This document shows, piece by piece, positions 8,901 to 16,196 of a DNA stretch of 35,390 bases. The notes beneath the pieces were generated by a model. It searched no databases. It saw only the letters and a program-made list of their open reading frames with translations, and was not told where the DNA came from. The DNA is from JAEUNX01 sp034004685 (lineage in GTDB: Bacteria; Pseudomonadota; Gammaproteobacteria; Burkholderiales; Rhodocyclaceae): assembly GCA_034004685.1 (NCBI GenBank), contig JAVEWG010000037.1:1-35390 (forward strand), in the 5' to 3' direction. Both the position numbers and the translations under genes were made by a program. Every line of letters begins with the position of its first letter. The first letter of the stretch is position 1.

Positions 8901-9167
8901 CAGCAATGGCAGGGCGCGATTGAGGGCATGGGACTTGCCCGGGGTGGGTTCGGCGATCCACGCCAGGGGGAGGCCTCCCGGCGGTGGCGTATAGGCCGCC
9001 AGAAAATCGTGGGTGCCGTCGCTGCAGGCATTGGCCACCACGAATAGGCGAACCTGGGCGCCGTCCGGCGCCGCCGCCCCGTTGAGGGATTCGATGACCC
9101 GCGCCAGCAGTTCGACCCGATTGTGGGTGCAGATCAATACCGTGATCGGAAGGAGTGGGTCGGTCAT
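5994..9167 (-). CDS. GT2 glycosyltransferase - membrane - alkaline phosphatase/sulfatase-fold fusion
   Basis: The start is the ATG at 9167, two bases after the stop of the upstream GT2 gene; the frame stays open further upstream only by chance. The product is 1057 residues. Residues 1 to about 300 are a GT2 (GT-A) domain: TVLICTHNR near the start, the nucleotide-site DDD at 98-100, and GGAEDLEW later. About 370-570 contain several hydrophobic helices, split by basic and linker segments. From about 575 to the end is an alkaline phosphatase/sulfatase-superfamily domain: metal-ligand block IGSDTLRADRIG, nucleophile block TAPSLISLLTG with Thr599, THPPF, and SDHGMEFFEHG with Asp835 and His836. Where sulfatases have Cys or Ser, this protein has Thr, as in phosphoethanolamine or phosphoglycerol transferases. 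The C-terminal domain may therefore transfer or cut a phosphodiester instead of removing sulfate. It is the last gene of the minus-strand operon. Confidence 0.88.
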   Translation of the reverse strand: MTDPLLPITVLICTHNRVELLARVIESLNGAAAPDGAQVRLFVVANACSDGTHDFLAAYTPPPGGLPLAWIAEPTPGKSHALNRALPLLTDPVIAFVDDDHRVDSQYLAEVAKAARAWPAAGLICGRILPDWDGSEPPWVHDTGPYRIYPLPVPRYDQGAQPLTVDLDGAIPGGGNLVARLEVIRATGPFLTELGPTGHDLGGAEDLEWVRRAMRGGAGLQYAPGIVQHHYVDGARLTLPYLIQKGYQRSKSVMRFKREESGVPLYMWRKVGGYGLRAASATQAAARRFYLVRLASALGEMSGMREGARKRRRRARLPWLMADWCLAAAGVFAVLGFILAAGLAGHRFDDALLPAAGVAMGLALFLMGKSLRDFSQTGPRIRGEVMQRYRLYALFAMGRLGLWAFAISLFVALPGAILALAATLALGKPPPPWWLTASAATVSLIAVSSQQFCSGLVRNPGLVVASWQYRIARLHKLWSRLSPAGVAKAGTALISAVLAVTCALVMALIQRENLEMALALIAFFGAYLATLFAALWQPSPHAGGARSTAPPNLVLIGSDTLRADRIGAQRNGLSLTPRIDELARRAASFSACYVPCARTAPSLISLLTGTWPHNHGVRDNFVSDEETNLETPALPNLLRALGYRTAAVSDWCGADLGKFSFGFDVLDLPDDQWNLKYLIRQGPKDIRLFLSIFLHNRIGRRVLPEVYYLGGVPQTTALGNRGRHLLSRLAASGEPFLLNLFYSTTHPPFASEHPNYLRFAEPTYAGESKFAMARLTEPFEIIRRQGEPREEFDLDQILALYDGCVAQFDDEVGKLMTHLDQSGLADNTIIVLYSDHGMEFFEHGTWGQGNSAEGDFSARVPLLIAAPGIPGGKRVDQVVRSIDLLPTLLDLLKAPSVHCDGISLRPVMDDPSQPLDLKAFNETGIWIARMPGQPPEHLAYPELLDLLDVPDDSTGTLTLKPEYADQVVVAKDRMVRDGKWKLVYRPLEGGMGLSLYNVEIDPGCTHDLSQEKADQVARLWGELAEWMSRDPVMRRHPNWLQPSSPDSAADAPIVSRG

Positions 9168-9169
9168 GG

Positions 9170-10078
9170 TCAAAGGGCTCGATTCAACAGCATGGCGGCC
9201 AACAGGCCGAGCAGGAGACGCCCCCGGGCGAGGGGGGCCAGACTCAGGGCAAGCGTCACATCCCTCAGGGCGGCTCGGCGCTGGCCGGATCGCCAGGCCC
9301 ATTTGGCGTAGTCCGACAGCATGCCGGCGTAAGCCTGGCGCCAGAAAGCGCCCCGTTTGGCGGGGGGCAGCAGATGGCGGTTCTTGCGCATGACCCGGCG
9401 GGCCGCATCGCGCATCACCGCCAGGTTGCCGCTCATGCTGTCGGGGCGCTTGAGGATGACCGCCAAGGGTTCGTCCAGACAGGCATAGCCGCCAATGGCC
9501 GCCAGCCGCATCCACATGTCGATGTCTTCCAGGCTGCGCAGGGTTTCATCAAAGCCACCCGCCTGGATGAGGGCGTCCCGCCGGACCAGGACTGCCGAGC
9601 CGCTGCCGGCCACGAAGGCGTTTTCGGCGAAAATCGCTTCCAGGGTCGACAGGGGGGCGTTGCGGCCGCGCCACTCCCCCAGGCGCGTTCCATCCGGGGC
9701 TTCGAGCTTGGCGGAAGTGGAACAGAAAACCAGCGCCGGGCAAGCCTCCATCAAGGCGACTTGCCCGGCCAGCTTGCCCGGCAGCCACCAGTCGTCGGCG
9801 TCCAGAAGGGCGACATAGCGGCCCCTGGCGGCCTGGATACCTGAATTGCGGGCGTTGCTCAAACCGCCGTTGGGCTGCTCGATGGTCTTCAGCGCTGCGC
9901 CATAGCCCGCCAGAACCTTGGACGTGTCATCGGTGCTGCCGTCGTTGACCACGATCAGCTCCAAATCCTGGAAGCCCTGCGCCAACACGCTGTCGATGGC
10001 CCGGGCCACGCACCAGGCGGCATTGTAGGCGGGGATCACCACGCTGACCGTAGGGCCGGGATCAGTCGTGCGGGTCAT
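9170..10078 (-). CDS. Glycosyltransferase family 2
   Basis: The start is the ATG at 10078 (MTRTTDPGPTVSVVIPAYN), which overlaps the end of the sulfotransferase gene by 17 bases; the open frame further upstream is a shadow of that gene. The product is 302 residues. It has the GT2 opening VSVVIPAYNAA (11-21), VNDGSTDDT (44-52), ARNSG and the metal-binding DADD at 93-96. LEDIDMWMRL further on is the usual acidic acceptor-side block. These inverting enzymes work at the cytoplasmic membrane face. The C-terminal 60 residues are basic and hydrophobic and probably lie against the membrane. Two bases separate its stop from the fusion gene, so the two are likely co-translated. The sugar is unknown. Confidence 0.92.
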   Translation of the reverse strand: MTRTTDPGPTVSVVIPAYNAAWCVARAIDSVLAQGFQDLELIVVNDGSTDDTSKVLAGYGAALKTIEQPNGGLSNARNSGIQAARGRYVALLDADDWWLPGKLAGQVALMEACPALVFCSTSAKLEAPDGTRLGEWRGRNAPLSTLEAIFAENAFVAGSGSAVLVRRDALIQAGGFDETLRSLEDIDMWMRLAAIGGYACLDEPLAVILKRPDSMSGNLAVMRDAARRVMRKNRHLLPPAKRGAFWRQAYAGMLSDYAKWAWRSGQRRAALRDVTLALSLAPLARGRLLLGLLAAMLLNRAL

Positions 10079-11018
10079 AGCCCATTTCTTCCATGAGGGG
10101 AGCGATGATCGGCAGGATGCGGGCGATGGCTTCCGGGTTGTGCTCCTTCCACTTCTGGCGCTGGGGGCGGCCCTTGACGATGCTGGTGGGGCGTTCGGCC
10201 AGGCTGCCGCAGCGGGCCCGCAGTTCAGCCGTGAAGGGCAGATCCAGGCGTTCGAAAGCTGCCTGGAACATCTCAACCGGGCGGGTGAACAGATCTTCGT
10301 AGCGCAGCCGTATCCACTGCTGGGGGGGAATCTGGCGGGAAGCCTCCAGGGCCAGGCGGTTGGCGCTCACCCACTGAAAAGCGCAGACCTCTTCCAGACT
10401 GGCCTGGTTGTAAGCCCGCCAGCCGGGGGGCAGGAAGAAATGCCATTCCCGGAATTCCCCGCCGTTGATGGCCACCGGCTCCGGTGAAGGCCCCAGGAAT
10501 TTTTCCAGCCCGAAGCCCCCGTCGGTGCGGCCCAGGCGCCAGCCGTCCATCATGGAACTGACATTGTCCCGCCCATCCCGCTGAATGAAGACGAAACGGG
10601 CCTTGGGAAAAAGCCGGTGCAGGTAACCCACTCGCAGGGTATTGATGCAGGTTTTGTCCAGCACCGGCCCGGCCCCCAGTCGGGCGTAGTAGTAGGCCAG
10701 CGCCCGGCGGCGATGTTCCGGCTTGGCCTCCTCGGGCGCGGCGGCTTCCGAATCCCAGCCGTTGGTGTGGGGGCCGTGGAGACTGTTCCAGAACTGGGGC
10801 AGTTCGTAGTCAAAATGCAAAAAATGGCCGGAGGCGGCCAGGGTTTCAAAGGTCACCGTGGTGCCGGAGCGGGAGCAGCCGATGACGAAGACCGGGTCGG
10901 GCATGGCAGGGCGGGCCAGGCGCCAGTACCGTTCCCGGGCGCCCCAGCGCAGGGCCTCAAGGTTTTTGGCCCGAATCTCCGGGTCCGCCAGCTTGGCGAG
11001 CTTGCTGATGAGCGCCAT
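10062..11018 (-). CDS. PAPS-dependent sulfotransferase
   Basis: The product is 318 residues. The two PAPS-binding elements are clear: CSRSGTT at 48-54 (5'-phosphosulfate loop) and RDGRDNVSSMMDGW from about 147 (3'-phosphate site, with Arg147 and Ser154). This is the Sulfotransfer_1/3 fold, which moves sulfate from 3'-phosphoadenylylsulfate to a hydroxyl or amine. Lying inside a run of glycosyltransferase genes, it most likely sulfates a sugar of the exported glycan or a lipid-linked precursor. That is inference from context. The ATG at 11018 follows the upstream GT2 stop by six bases, and the 3' end overlaps the next GT2 start. No PAPS synthesis genes are visible in the window. Confidence 0.9.
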   Translation of the reverse strand: MALISKLAKLADPEIRAKNLEALRWGARERYWRLARPAMPDPVFVIGCSRSGTTVTFETLAASGHFLHFDYELPQFWNSLHGPHTNGWDSEAAAPEEAKPEHRRRALAYYYARLGAGPVLDKTCINTLRVGYLHRLFPKARFVFIQRDGRDNVSSMMDGWRLGRTDGGFGLEKFLGPSPEPVAINGGEFREWHFFLPPGWRAYNQASLEEVCAFQWVSANRLALEASRQIPPQQWIRLRYEDLFTRPVEMFQAAFERLDLPFTAELRARCGSLAERPTSIVKGRPQRQKWKEHNPEAIARILPIIAPLMEEMGYDPHD

Positions 11019-11024
11019 GGAGTG

Positions 11025-11969
11025 TCACGCCTCTCCGCAAGTTTGCAGAGTCCGTGGGCCAAAGGCCCAGCCGAGCGTGAAGCCCGCAAAATATGCCGTG
11101 TTCATATCGGTGCGTAGGGAGTGTTGACGCCCTTCCCGGAGGCGTTTGGCGATGGCTCGCGCTGCAGCTTTGGCCAAATGGCCCAGGACCCAGGCTGGCG
11201 GAAAGCGGGAGCCATCGCCCCGTTGCTGGCTGCCCTGGAGCTTGCCCTGCTCGAAGTGGAGATCCAGAAAAAAACGCCGGGAAAGCTTGTTGGCGCGGAT
11301 GCGGTGGTGAATCACCGCGTCCGGCGCCCAGCGCAGCTTGCAGCCCCGGGCCAGCAGGCGGCGGTACATCTCGGTATCCTCGCCCCCGGCCCGATTGCCC
11401 CCCCGGCGGCCCAGGTCCGGGTCGAACAGGCCGTGTTCCAGCAGGGTCGCCTTGCGGAAGGCCGAGTTGCCCGTCCAGAAGGGGGTGGTTTCTTGGGTCA
11501 GAGCCATGGGGTGGGGGCCATGGTCCAGGGCGCCAAGGAAGGGCAGCAATTCATCCTGCAACCAAGGGGGGCGAGGCGCCCCTTCAAACATCACCCGGTA
11601 AGGTCCGCCCACCGCATCCGGCGCATAGGCGTTGATATGCCGCTCCATGGCACGCAGCCAGTCCGGTTCCGGCGTTTCGTCGTCGTCCAGAAAAACGATG
11701 TATTCCCCCTGGGCTTCCAGCACAGCCCGGTTCCGGGCATTGGCAACCCCAAGGCGTTCTTCCCTGACCACCCGATTGGGGATGCCGGGAAGGTGCCAAT
11801 CTCCTTGAGCGAGAATCGCCGGGGTTTCGTCGGAAGAGTGGTTGTCAATGATCAACAACTCCCAGCCGCCGTCAGGCGCCTGCAGCGGGCGGAGGCCCCT
11901 GAGGGTTTCCCTCAGGTGGTCAGCGTGGTTGTGGGTGCAGATGGCCAGGGTATAGCGGATGTTTGCCAT
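11025..11969 (-). CDS. Glycosyltransferase family 2
   Basis: This 314-residue protein starts MANIRYTLAICTHNHADH. Visible blocks are LLIIDNHSSDET (38-49), GVANARNRA (74-82) and the metal-binding DDDE at 95-98. GGEDTEMYRRLL is the acidic acceptor-side block, followed by AVIHHRI, as in GT2 enzymes that use lipid-linked acceptors. The C-terminal third is basic and includes a glycine- and phenylalanine-rich end (YFAGFTLGWAFG) that may touch the membrane. It sits two bases after the NodB deacetylase stop and six before the sulfotransferase start, in one operon. The donor sugar cannot be told from sequence. Confidence 0.91.
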   Translation of the reverse strand: MANIRYTLAICTHNHADHLRETLRGLRPLQAPDGGWELLIIDNHSSDETPAILAQGDWHLPGIPNRVVREERLGVANARNRAVLEAQGEYIVFLDDDETPEPDWLRAMERHINAYAPDAVGGPYRVMFEGAPRPPWLQDELLPFLGALDHGPHPMALTQETTPFWTGNSAFRKATLLEHGLFDPDLGRRGGNRAGGEDTEMYRRLLARGCKLRWAPDAVIHHRIRANKLSRRFFLDLHFEQGKLQGSQQRGDGSRFPPAWVLGHLAKAAARAIAKRLREGRQHSLRTDMNTAYFAGFTLGWAFGPRTLQTCGEA

Positions 11970-11971
11970 GG

Positions 11972-12781
11972 TCAGCGGGCCAGGATTCGGCTGGCGTAGT
12001 AGCGGGCCATACCCGCCAGGCTGCCGTCGTTGGAACCCAGCCGGATCTTCCGCAGCAGGGCGCTGGGGGAATCGGCGCCGGTGATTTCAAGGCGGCGGAT
12101 GGAAAGGGGATTTTCCCCCGCCCGATTAAAGCCGGAGCGGGTGGAAAATGCCAGGGAATAACCGGCGGCCTGGGCTGCAGCGCAGACGCGGTCATCATGA
12201 CGGCCATAGGGATAGGCCATGGCGCTGACGGGTTTGCCCAGGGCTTCCGCGATGGCCTGGCGGGAGACCTGCAATTGGGAGGTCAGGGCATCGTCGTCCA
12301 GGGTGGTGAGATCGCCATGGGAAACCGAGTGGGAGCCAAAATCCCAACCTGCCTCGCCCAAGGCGCGAACTTCCGGCCAACCCATGAGCGGGTAGGTTTT
12401 CCCCTCCGGGTGTTCCCGGAGGCTCCACTCGTCCCGGCCACCCACCAGCCCGCTGACCAGGAACATTGTCGCCGGCCAGCCCTGGGCCGCCAGGATGGGC
12501 GCCGCGTGATCATGCACGCCCATGAATCCATCGTCGAAGGTAACGAGGAGCGCGCCCTTCGGGAGGCCCCGTTCTCCCGACAGCCAGGCGCTAAATGCCT
12601 CAAGGGAAACTGCCACATAACCAGCGTTTTGGAGCGCCTGGATATGATTCTGAAAATCCCCCGGTTGAATGCAGTAACGCTTTTCCCAAGGGCCTCTGGC
12701 AGGTCCGACCCGGTGGTACATCAGCACCGGCACCCGGGGAGGGCCGGCAAACCGGGAAGGGTCAGGGGCTGGAACGGTCAT
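11972..12781 (-). CDS. NodB-type polysaccharide deacetylase
   Basis: The ATG at 12781 (MTVPAPDPSR) overlaps the previous GT2 gene by 20 bases; the longer open frame is a shadow. The product is 269 residues. All three metal-site motifs of the CE4 family are present: TFDDG at 81-85, H-S-V-S-H at 151-155, and YPYGRHD further on. The enzyme removes N- or O-acetyl groups from sugars. No signal peptide is visible, so a cytoplasmic role is suggested, such as acting on a lipid-linked precursor. The VLMYHRVG opening (19-26) is the usual first strand of such deacetylases. This is a better CE4 match than the deacetylase-like gene at 1787-3034. Confidence 0.91.
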   Translation of the reverse strand: MTVPAPDPSRFAGPPRVPVLMYHRVGPARGPWEKRYCIQPGDFQNHIQALQNAGYVAVSLEAFSAWLSGERGLPKGALLVTFDDGFMGVHDHAAPILAAQGWPATMFLVSGLVGGRDEWSLREHPEGKTYPLMGWPEVRALGEAGWDFGSHSVSHGDLTTLDDDALTSQLQVSRQAIAEALGKPVSAMAYPYGRHDDRVCAAAQAAGYSLAFSTRSGFNRAGENPLSIRRLEITGADSPSALLRKIRLGSNDGSLAGMARYYASRILAR

Positions 12782-13742
12782 CACTCTGGCGGATAAGGGC
12801 TCGGTGCAGGGCCAAGGGAAGCAGGCTGGGCAACATATATTTCCAGTCGCCGAGTGTGCCATAGCCGGATTTCATGACGTCGATGAATAGCGCACGGGCG
12901 GTCTGCAGATCCCGAGCCCAATAGGCTTCATAGGCCCGGCGCAAAAGAGGGGCGAGGGTGATTTCACGGATCCTGGCGTTGCCCAGGGCGCTGGCCACCC
13001 CTGGGTGCTCCCCCAGGAAAATCCGCTGGGCCGCCAGGGTCTGGCGGGCAAAACGGAGGCGATTGCCAGTGGCTTGGACGCCCCCGTGGAAATGGTAGTA
13101 AGCCAGCACTTCCGGCACCCGCAGGATCGGCCGGGGGATGGCTACTGTCATCCACAAAAGAAAATCTTCGCCAATGACCAGGCGGCGGTCGAATCCCCCC
13201 GCAGCCTGAATGCAAGCCCGCCGGGTAAGGGCGGCATGAATCGGCCAGCGACAGCCTTCGATCAGCCTGGCGGCTTTGTCCGGCCCCTCGTAATCCGGTG
13301 GTACGAAGGGGGCTCCCCGGCCGCCCGGCAAGCCCAGGTTCTGCCACCCGCAGTAGGCCAGCACGGCGTCTGGCCGGGCTGCCAGGGTGGCCTCCATCCG
13401 TGCCAGGAAGGTGGGTTCCCAGGTGTCGTCCGCGTCCAGAAATGCCACGTACTCGCCTCGCGCCTCCGCAAGCCCTCGGTTACGGGCAACGCTGACCCCA
13501 CCGTTTTCCTGACGAATGACCCGGATGCGCGGGTCGCTGAAGGCAGAAAGGCGTGCGGCCGTATCGTCGGTTGAGCCATCGTCTATGGCGATCAGCTCCC
13601 AGTCCGGGGCGGTTTGGGCCAGGACGCAGCCTATGCTCATAGTCAAATGGGGGGCCGCGTTATAGCAGGGCATGACAACCGAAATCGTGGGTGTCCAGCT
13701 GTCCGGAAAGGCGCTTTGCCGCGAGGGGGCTAAATTCGCCAT
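12762..13742 (-). CDS. Glycosyltransferase family 2
   Basis: The chosen start is the ATG at 13742, which overlaps the stop of the upstream GT gene by 13 bases. A longer in-frame start at 13802 would overlap that gene by 73 bases and is less likely. The product is 326 residues. It has ISVVMPCYNAA (20-30), IDDGSTDDT, ARNRGLAEARGEYVAFLDADD with the metal site DADD at 103-106, and GEDFLLW as the acidic acceptor-side block. It belongs to the same GT2 type as the gene at 9170-10078 but is not a close copy. Its position directly before the CE4 deacetylase suggests the two act on consecutive sugars or on the same one. Confidence 0.91.
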   Translation of the reverse strand: MANLAPSRQSAFPDSWTPTISVVMPCYNAAPHLTMSIGCVLAQTAPDWELIAIDDGSTDDTAARLSAFSDPRIRVIRQENGGVSVARNRGLAEARGEYVAFLDADDTWEPTFLARMEATLAARPDAVLAYCGWQNLGLPGGRGAPFVPPDYEGPDKAARLIEGCRWPIHAALTRRACIQAAGGFDRRLVIGEDFLLWMTVAIPRPILRVPEVLAYYHFHGGVQATGNRLRFARQTLAAQRIFLGEHPGVASALGNARIREITLAPLLRRAYEAYWARDLQTARALFIDVMKSGYGTLGDWKYMLPSLLPLALHRALIRQSDDRSSP

Positions 13743-14950
13743 GCCAGATGCTTCTCCCAAAATGCTTGCAGGGCGAGTCTGGCCCGTTGGAGGTGCCGCC
13801 AAGCCTCACGGCGTCGGACCGGCAGAGCGTCTATTTTTTTCAATAGTTCCGGGATTGCGTGAGCCACTGCCTGGCGGGAAAAGCGTTCACGAATGGCGTT
13901 TTGCCCCGCGAGCCCAATCTGACTACGCCGTGCGGTATCGTCCAGCAGCCAGATAACCCCTTCGGCAAATGCTTCGGCGGAATCGCCAAGGACTACCGAC
14001 ACTCGGTCTTGTACGCCGTAACCCTGGGCTCCGAATTCGGTCGTTACCACCGGCAACCCCCAGGCCAAGGCTTCCCCGACCTTGCCCTTCATACCTGCGC
14101 CAAAGCGTAGAGGCGCAATGGAAATCCAGGCCTCGTCGAGATAAGGGGATGTGTCAGGGACTCGGCCCTTGAATTCGATGCCCTCGTCCGTCATTCCCGC
14201 AATATCCGGCGGAGCGTTCGCGCCGATGATGACCCACCGGGCCGTTGGGTGTCGGGCCCTGATCAAGGGCCATATCTCCTGGCCAAACCAGCGGACAGCG
14301 TCCACGTTGGGTTCGTGGGTAAAGGAGCCGATAAAAAGAAGGGATGGCAGGGGATGCTCGCCAACGCTACGGTGGTTCAAACTATGAATGTTGGGTAGGT
14401 TGAACGTCGGCAAGCCAGGGATCCGGCGTGCCAGTTCTTGCGCTTCATCGTCTGTGAGGGTCAAGACCAGATCAGCGCTGCGATAGGTCTCCAGCTCGGC
14501 GGCTTCAATCGCTTCGGCATGGGTCCGGTCTTCCCGTCTGCCCGATAAATCGGCTTTTGCATGCCAGCGCAGGAAACTCAAATCCACCGAATCCACGACA
14601 ATCCGCGCCCGGGGCTGCTGGATACGAACGAGTTTCAGAAAAGGCTGGGCCACATGAAAAAACTCGAACAGGACCACATCGTAGTTGTTTGCCCGCAAGG
14701 CAGCGCCGACGGATGTCTCCAGAAGACGGACGCCAACCGATGCCAAGCGCTCTCGGTATCGCTGGTAGTCGGTCTCGCCAATCCGCTGTCGCTCGGCTTG
14801 GGGGGTGCTCACCAGGTAGTCACAAGAGGCCCCCGCCTCCCTGAGCAGTTCAATAAAGGTGAATAGGCGCAGCCCCCCGGAGGTGCGGTCGAAATGGGGG
14901 AGTTCGGGGTTGACGACCAGAAAACGGAAAGTGCGATTAGGGAAAGTCAT
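13730..14950 (-). CDS. GT-B glycosyltransferase (GT4-like)
   Basis: The start is the ATG at 14950 (MTFPNRTFRFLVVN), overlapping the upstream GT gene's stop by 14 bases. The product is 406 residues. The N-terminal domain has the acceptor loop ELPHFDRTSGGLRLF. The C-terminal domain has LLFIGSFTHEPNVDAVRWF, a nucleotide-sugar entry motif, and IAPLRFGAGMKGKVGEALAW, which holds the glycine-rich and acidic donor site with its conserved Glu. These features are those of GT4-like enzymes, with a somewhat unusual DSVDLSF middle segment. The product is cytoplasmic and probably adds one sugar of the repeat unit. The gene is coupled to its neighbours by overlaps on both sides. Confidence 0.86.
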   Translation of the reverse strand: MTFPNRTFRFLVVNPELPHFDRTSGGLRLFTFIELLREAGASCDYLVSTPQAERQRIGETDYQRYRERLASVGVRLLETSVGAALRANNYDVVLFEFFHVAQPFLKLVRIQQPRARIVVDSVDLSFLRWHAKADLSGRREDRTHAEAIEAAELETYRSADLVLTLTDDEAQELARRIPGLPTFNLPNIHSLNHRSVGEHPLPSLLFIGSFTHEPNVDAVRWFGQEIWPLIRARHPTARWVIIGANAPPDIAGMTDEGIEFKGRVPDTSPYLDEAWISIAPLRFGAGMKGKVGEALAWGLPVVTTEFGAQGYGVQDRVSVVLGDSAEAFAEGVIWLLDDTARRSQIGLAGQNAIRERFSRQAVAHAIPELLKKIDALPVRRREAWRHLQRARLALQAFWEKHLAWRI

Positions 14951-16193
14951 GGCCTTGCTTGCGTTGTTGCGCGAGTAAAGGCCGCAATAAATCAGCGACC
15001 GACGCCCTGATTGAGGACCAGGCGTATTTGTCGCGAATCGCAGAACGCGCCCGTTCGACCTGTTGCCGTCCGAACTCAGGTTGCTCCATGAGCCGGATGA
15101 CCGCCTCTGCAAACTCCTCTGCTGAATTTGCTCGCAGATAATGGATTTCCGGCGTCAGGTTAATGCCTTCGATGCCCACATCGGTGCTCACCACGGGAAC
15201 ACCCGCTCCGATGGATTCCAGAATCTTGAGTCGAGTCCCTCCTCCTACCCGTAGAGGTACTACCGATACTGCTGCCTGGCGGACGTACTCGACCACGCTT
15301 GGAACATTCGGAAAAACTCGGATGCTGCGCCCATTATCCAGGGCAAGCACGGCGGGATGTGGGGATCTGCCTACGATCCAGAACTCGAAGTCCGGGTAGC
15401 GCTGAAGCAGAAGCGGCATGACGTATTGAGCAAAAAACTGGATAGCCCCAACATTGGGCCAGTAATCGAGTAAGCCAACAAAAATGGCCCGTTTGGGTGT
15501 TCCGTCTGGCAAAGGGTGGGTGAGCAGGTGATCATCAAAGCCATTCGGCACAACCCAAACCCGGTCCTGGTCCTTCGGCCAAAATTTAACGTCGTGCTCT
15601 GAACAGACAGCGATACGAGAGAAATCCCGGGCCGCGCTACTTTCGGTGCGTCGAGTCTTCCACCAGTCCAGCCATGCGGCCCAGGCTTGGGGCCCCCGCT
15701 TTTCAGCAAGCCTTCGCTGGATTTTGACCGACTCCAGATCATCCATGTCCACGACCGCCTTATAGGCCAAATCCCTAAGGTGGTGAGCAACCCAAAGCCG
15801 CTCGATCCAGATCAGATCTGCCTTGGGGGCAAGCCTCCGAACTTCCGAAATCAACGCGCCACACCGGAACTCCCGAAAAACAAAGGCTCCCGGCTGCATT
15901 ACGTAGTGGCGCAGTGCTGCAAGCAAAGAGTTGTTGCGGACCAGGGGCCACCACAGGGGGTCGCGCGGGAGCACAATCGCGGATGGGCAGAGCGCTTTGA
16001 GCTGCCGTATCCCCTCTGCGTTTGCTGGATCATCTGGGCTTCCAGCCTCCACGTATCCCACGAACTGAACTTCCGCAACCATGCACGCAGCGCGTAGCAG
16101 ATTGGCAATACGGATGTGGGAGCCGCTGTTTTCTGGGAACGGTAGAGTATGGGCCGCGAAGAGCAGTCGGGGCTTGCTCGGCGAGTCCGTCAT
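14937..16193 (-). CDS. Glycosyltransferase family 4
   Basis: This 418-residue GT-B protein shows AHTLPFPENSGSHIRIANLL at the N terminus (acceptor loop) and VVDMDDLES in the middle. RAIFVGLLDYWPNVGAIQFF is the donor-site entry. Its C-terminal VVPLRVGGGTRLKILESIG is a close relative of the corresponding block in the neighbouring gene, including the conserved Glu. The two adjacent genes may have arisen by duplication, but their identity is clearly low. It starts three bases after the GT2 gene stop at 16197, and its own stop overlaps the next ATG. The base composition, about 55-57 percent G+C by eye, is a little lower than in the genes towards 6000-13000. Confidence 0.9.
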   Translation of the reverse strand: MTDSPSKPRLLFAAHTLPFPENSGSHIRIANLLRAACMVAEVQFVGYVEAGSPDDPANAEGIRQLKALCPSAIVLPRDPLWWPLVRNNSLLAALRHYVMQPGAFVFREFRCGALISEVRRLAPKADLIWIERLWVAHHLRDLAYKAVVDMDDLESVKIQRRLAEKRGPQAWAAWLDWWKTRRTESSAARDFSRIAVCSEHDVKFWPKDQDRVWVVPNGFDDHLLTHPLPDGTPKRAIFVGLLDYWPNVGAIQFFAQYVMPLLLQRYPDFEFWIVGRSPHPAVLALDNGRSIRVFPNVPSVVEYVRQAAVSVVPLRVGGGTRLKILESIGAGVPVVSTDVGIEGINLTPEIHYLRANSAEEFAEAVIRLMEQPEFGRQQVERARSAIRDKYAWSSIRASVADLLRPLLAQQRKQGHDFP

Positions 16194-16196
16194 GAT

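Noticed and set aside
9168..9515. Upstream extension of the fusion gene to 9515
   Set aside because: That part lies within the GT2 gene at 9170-10078 and reads as a different frame of it; the ATG at 9167 fits the spacing.
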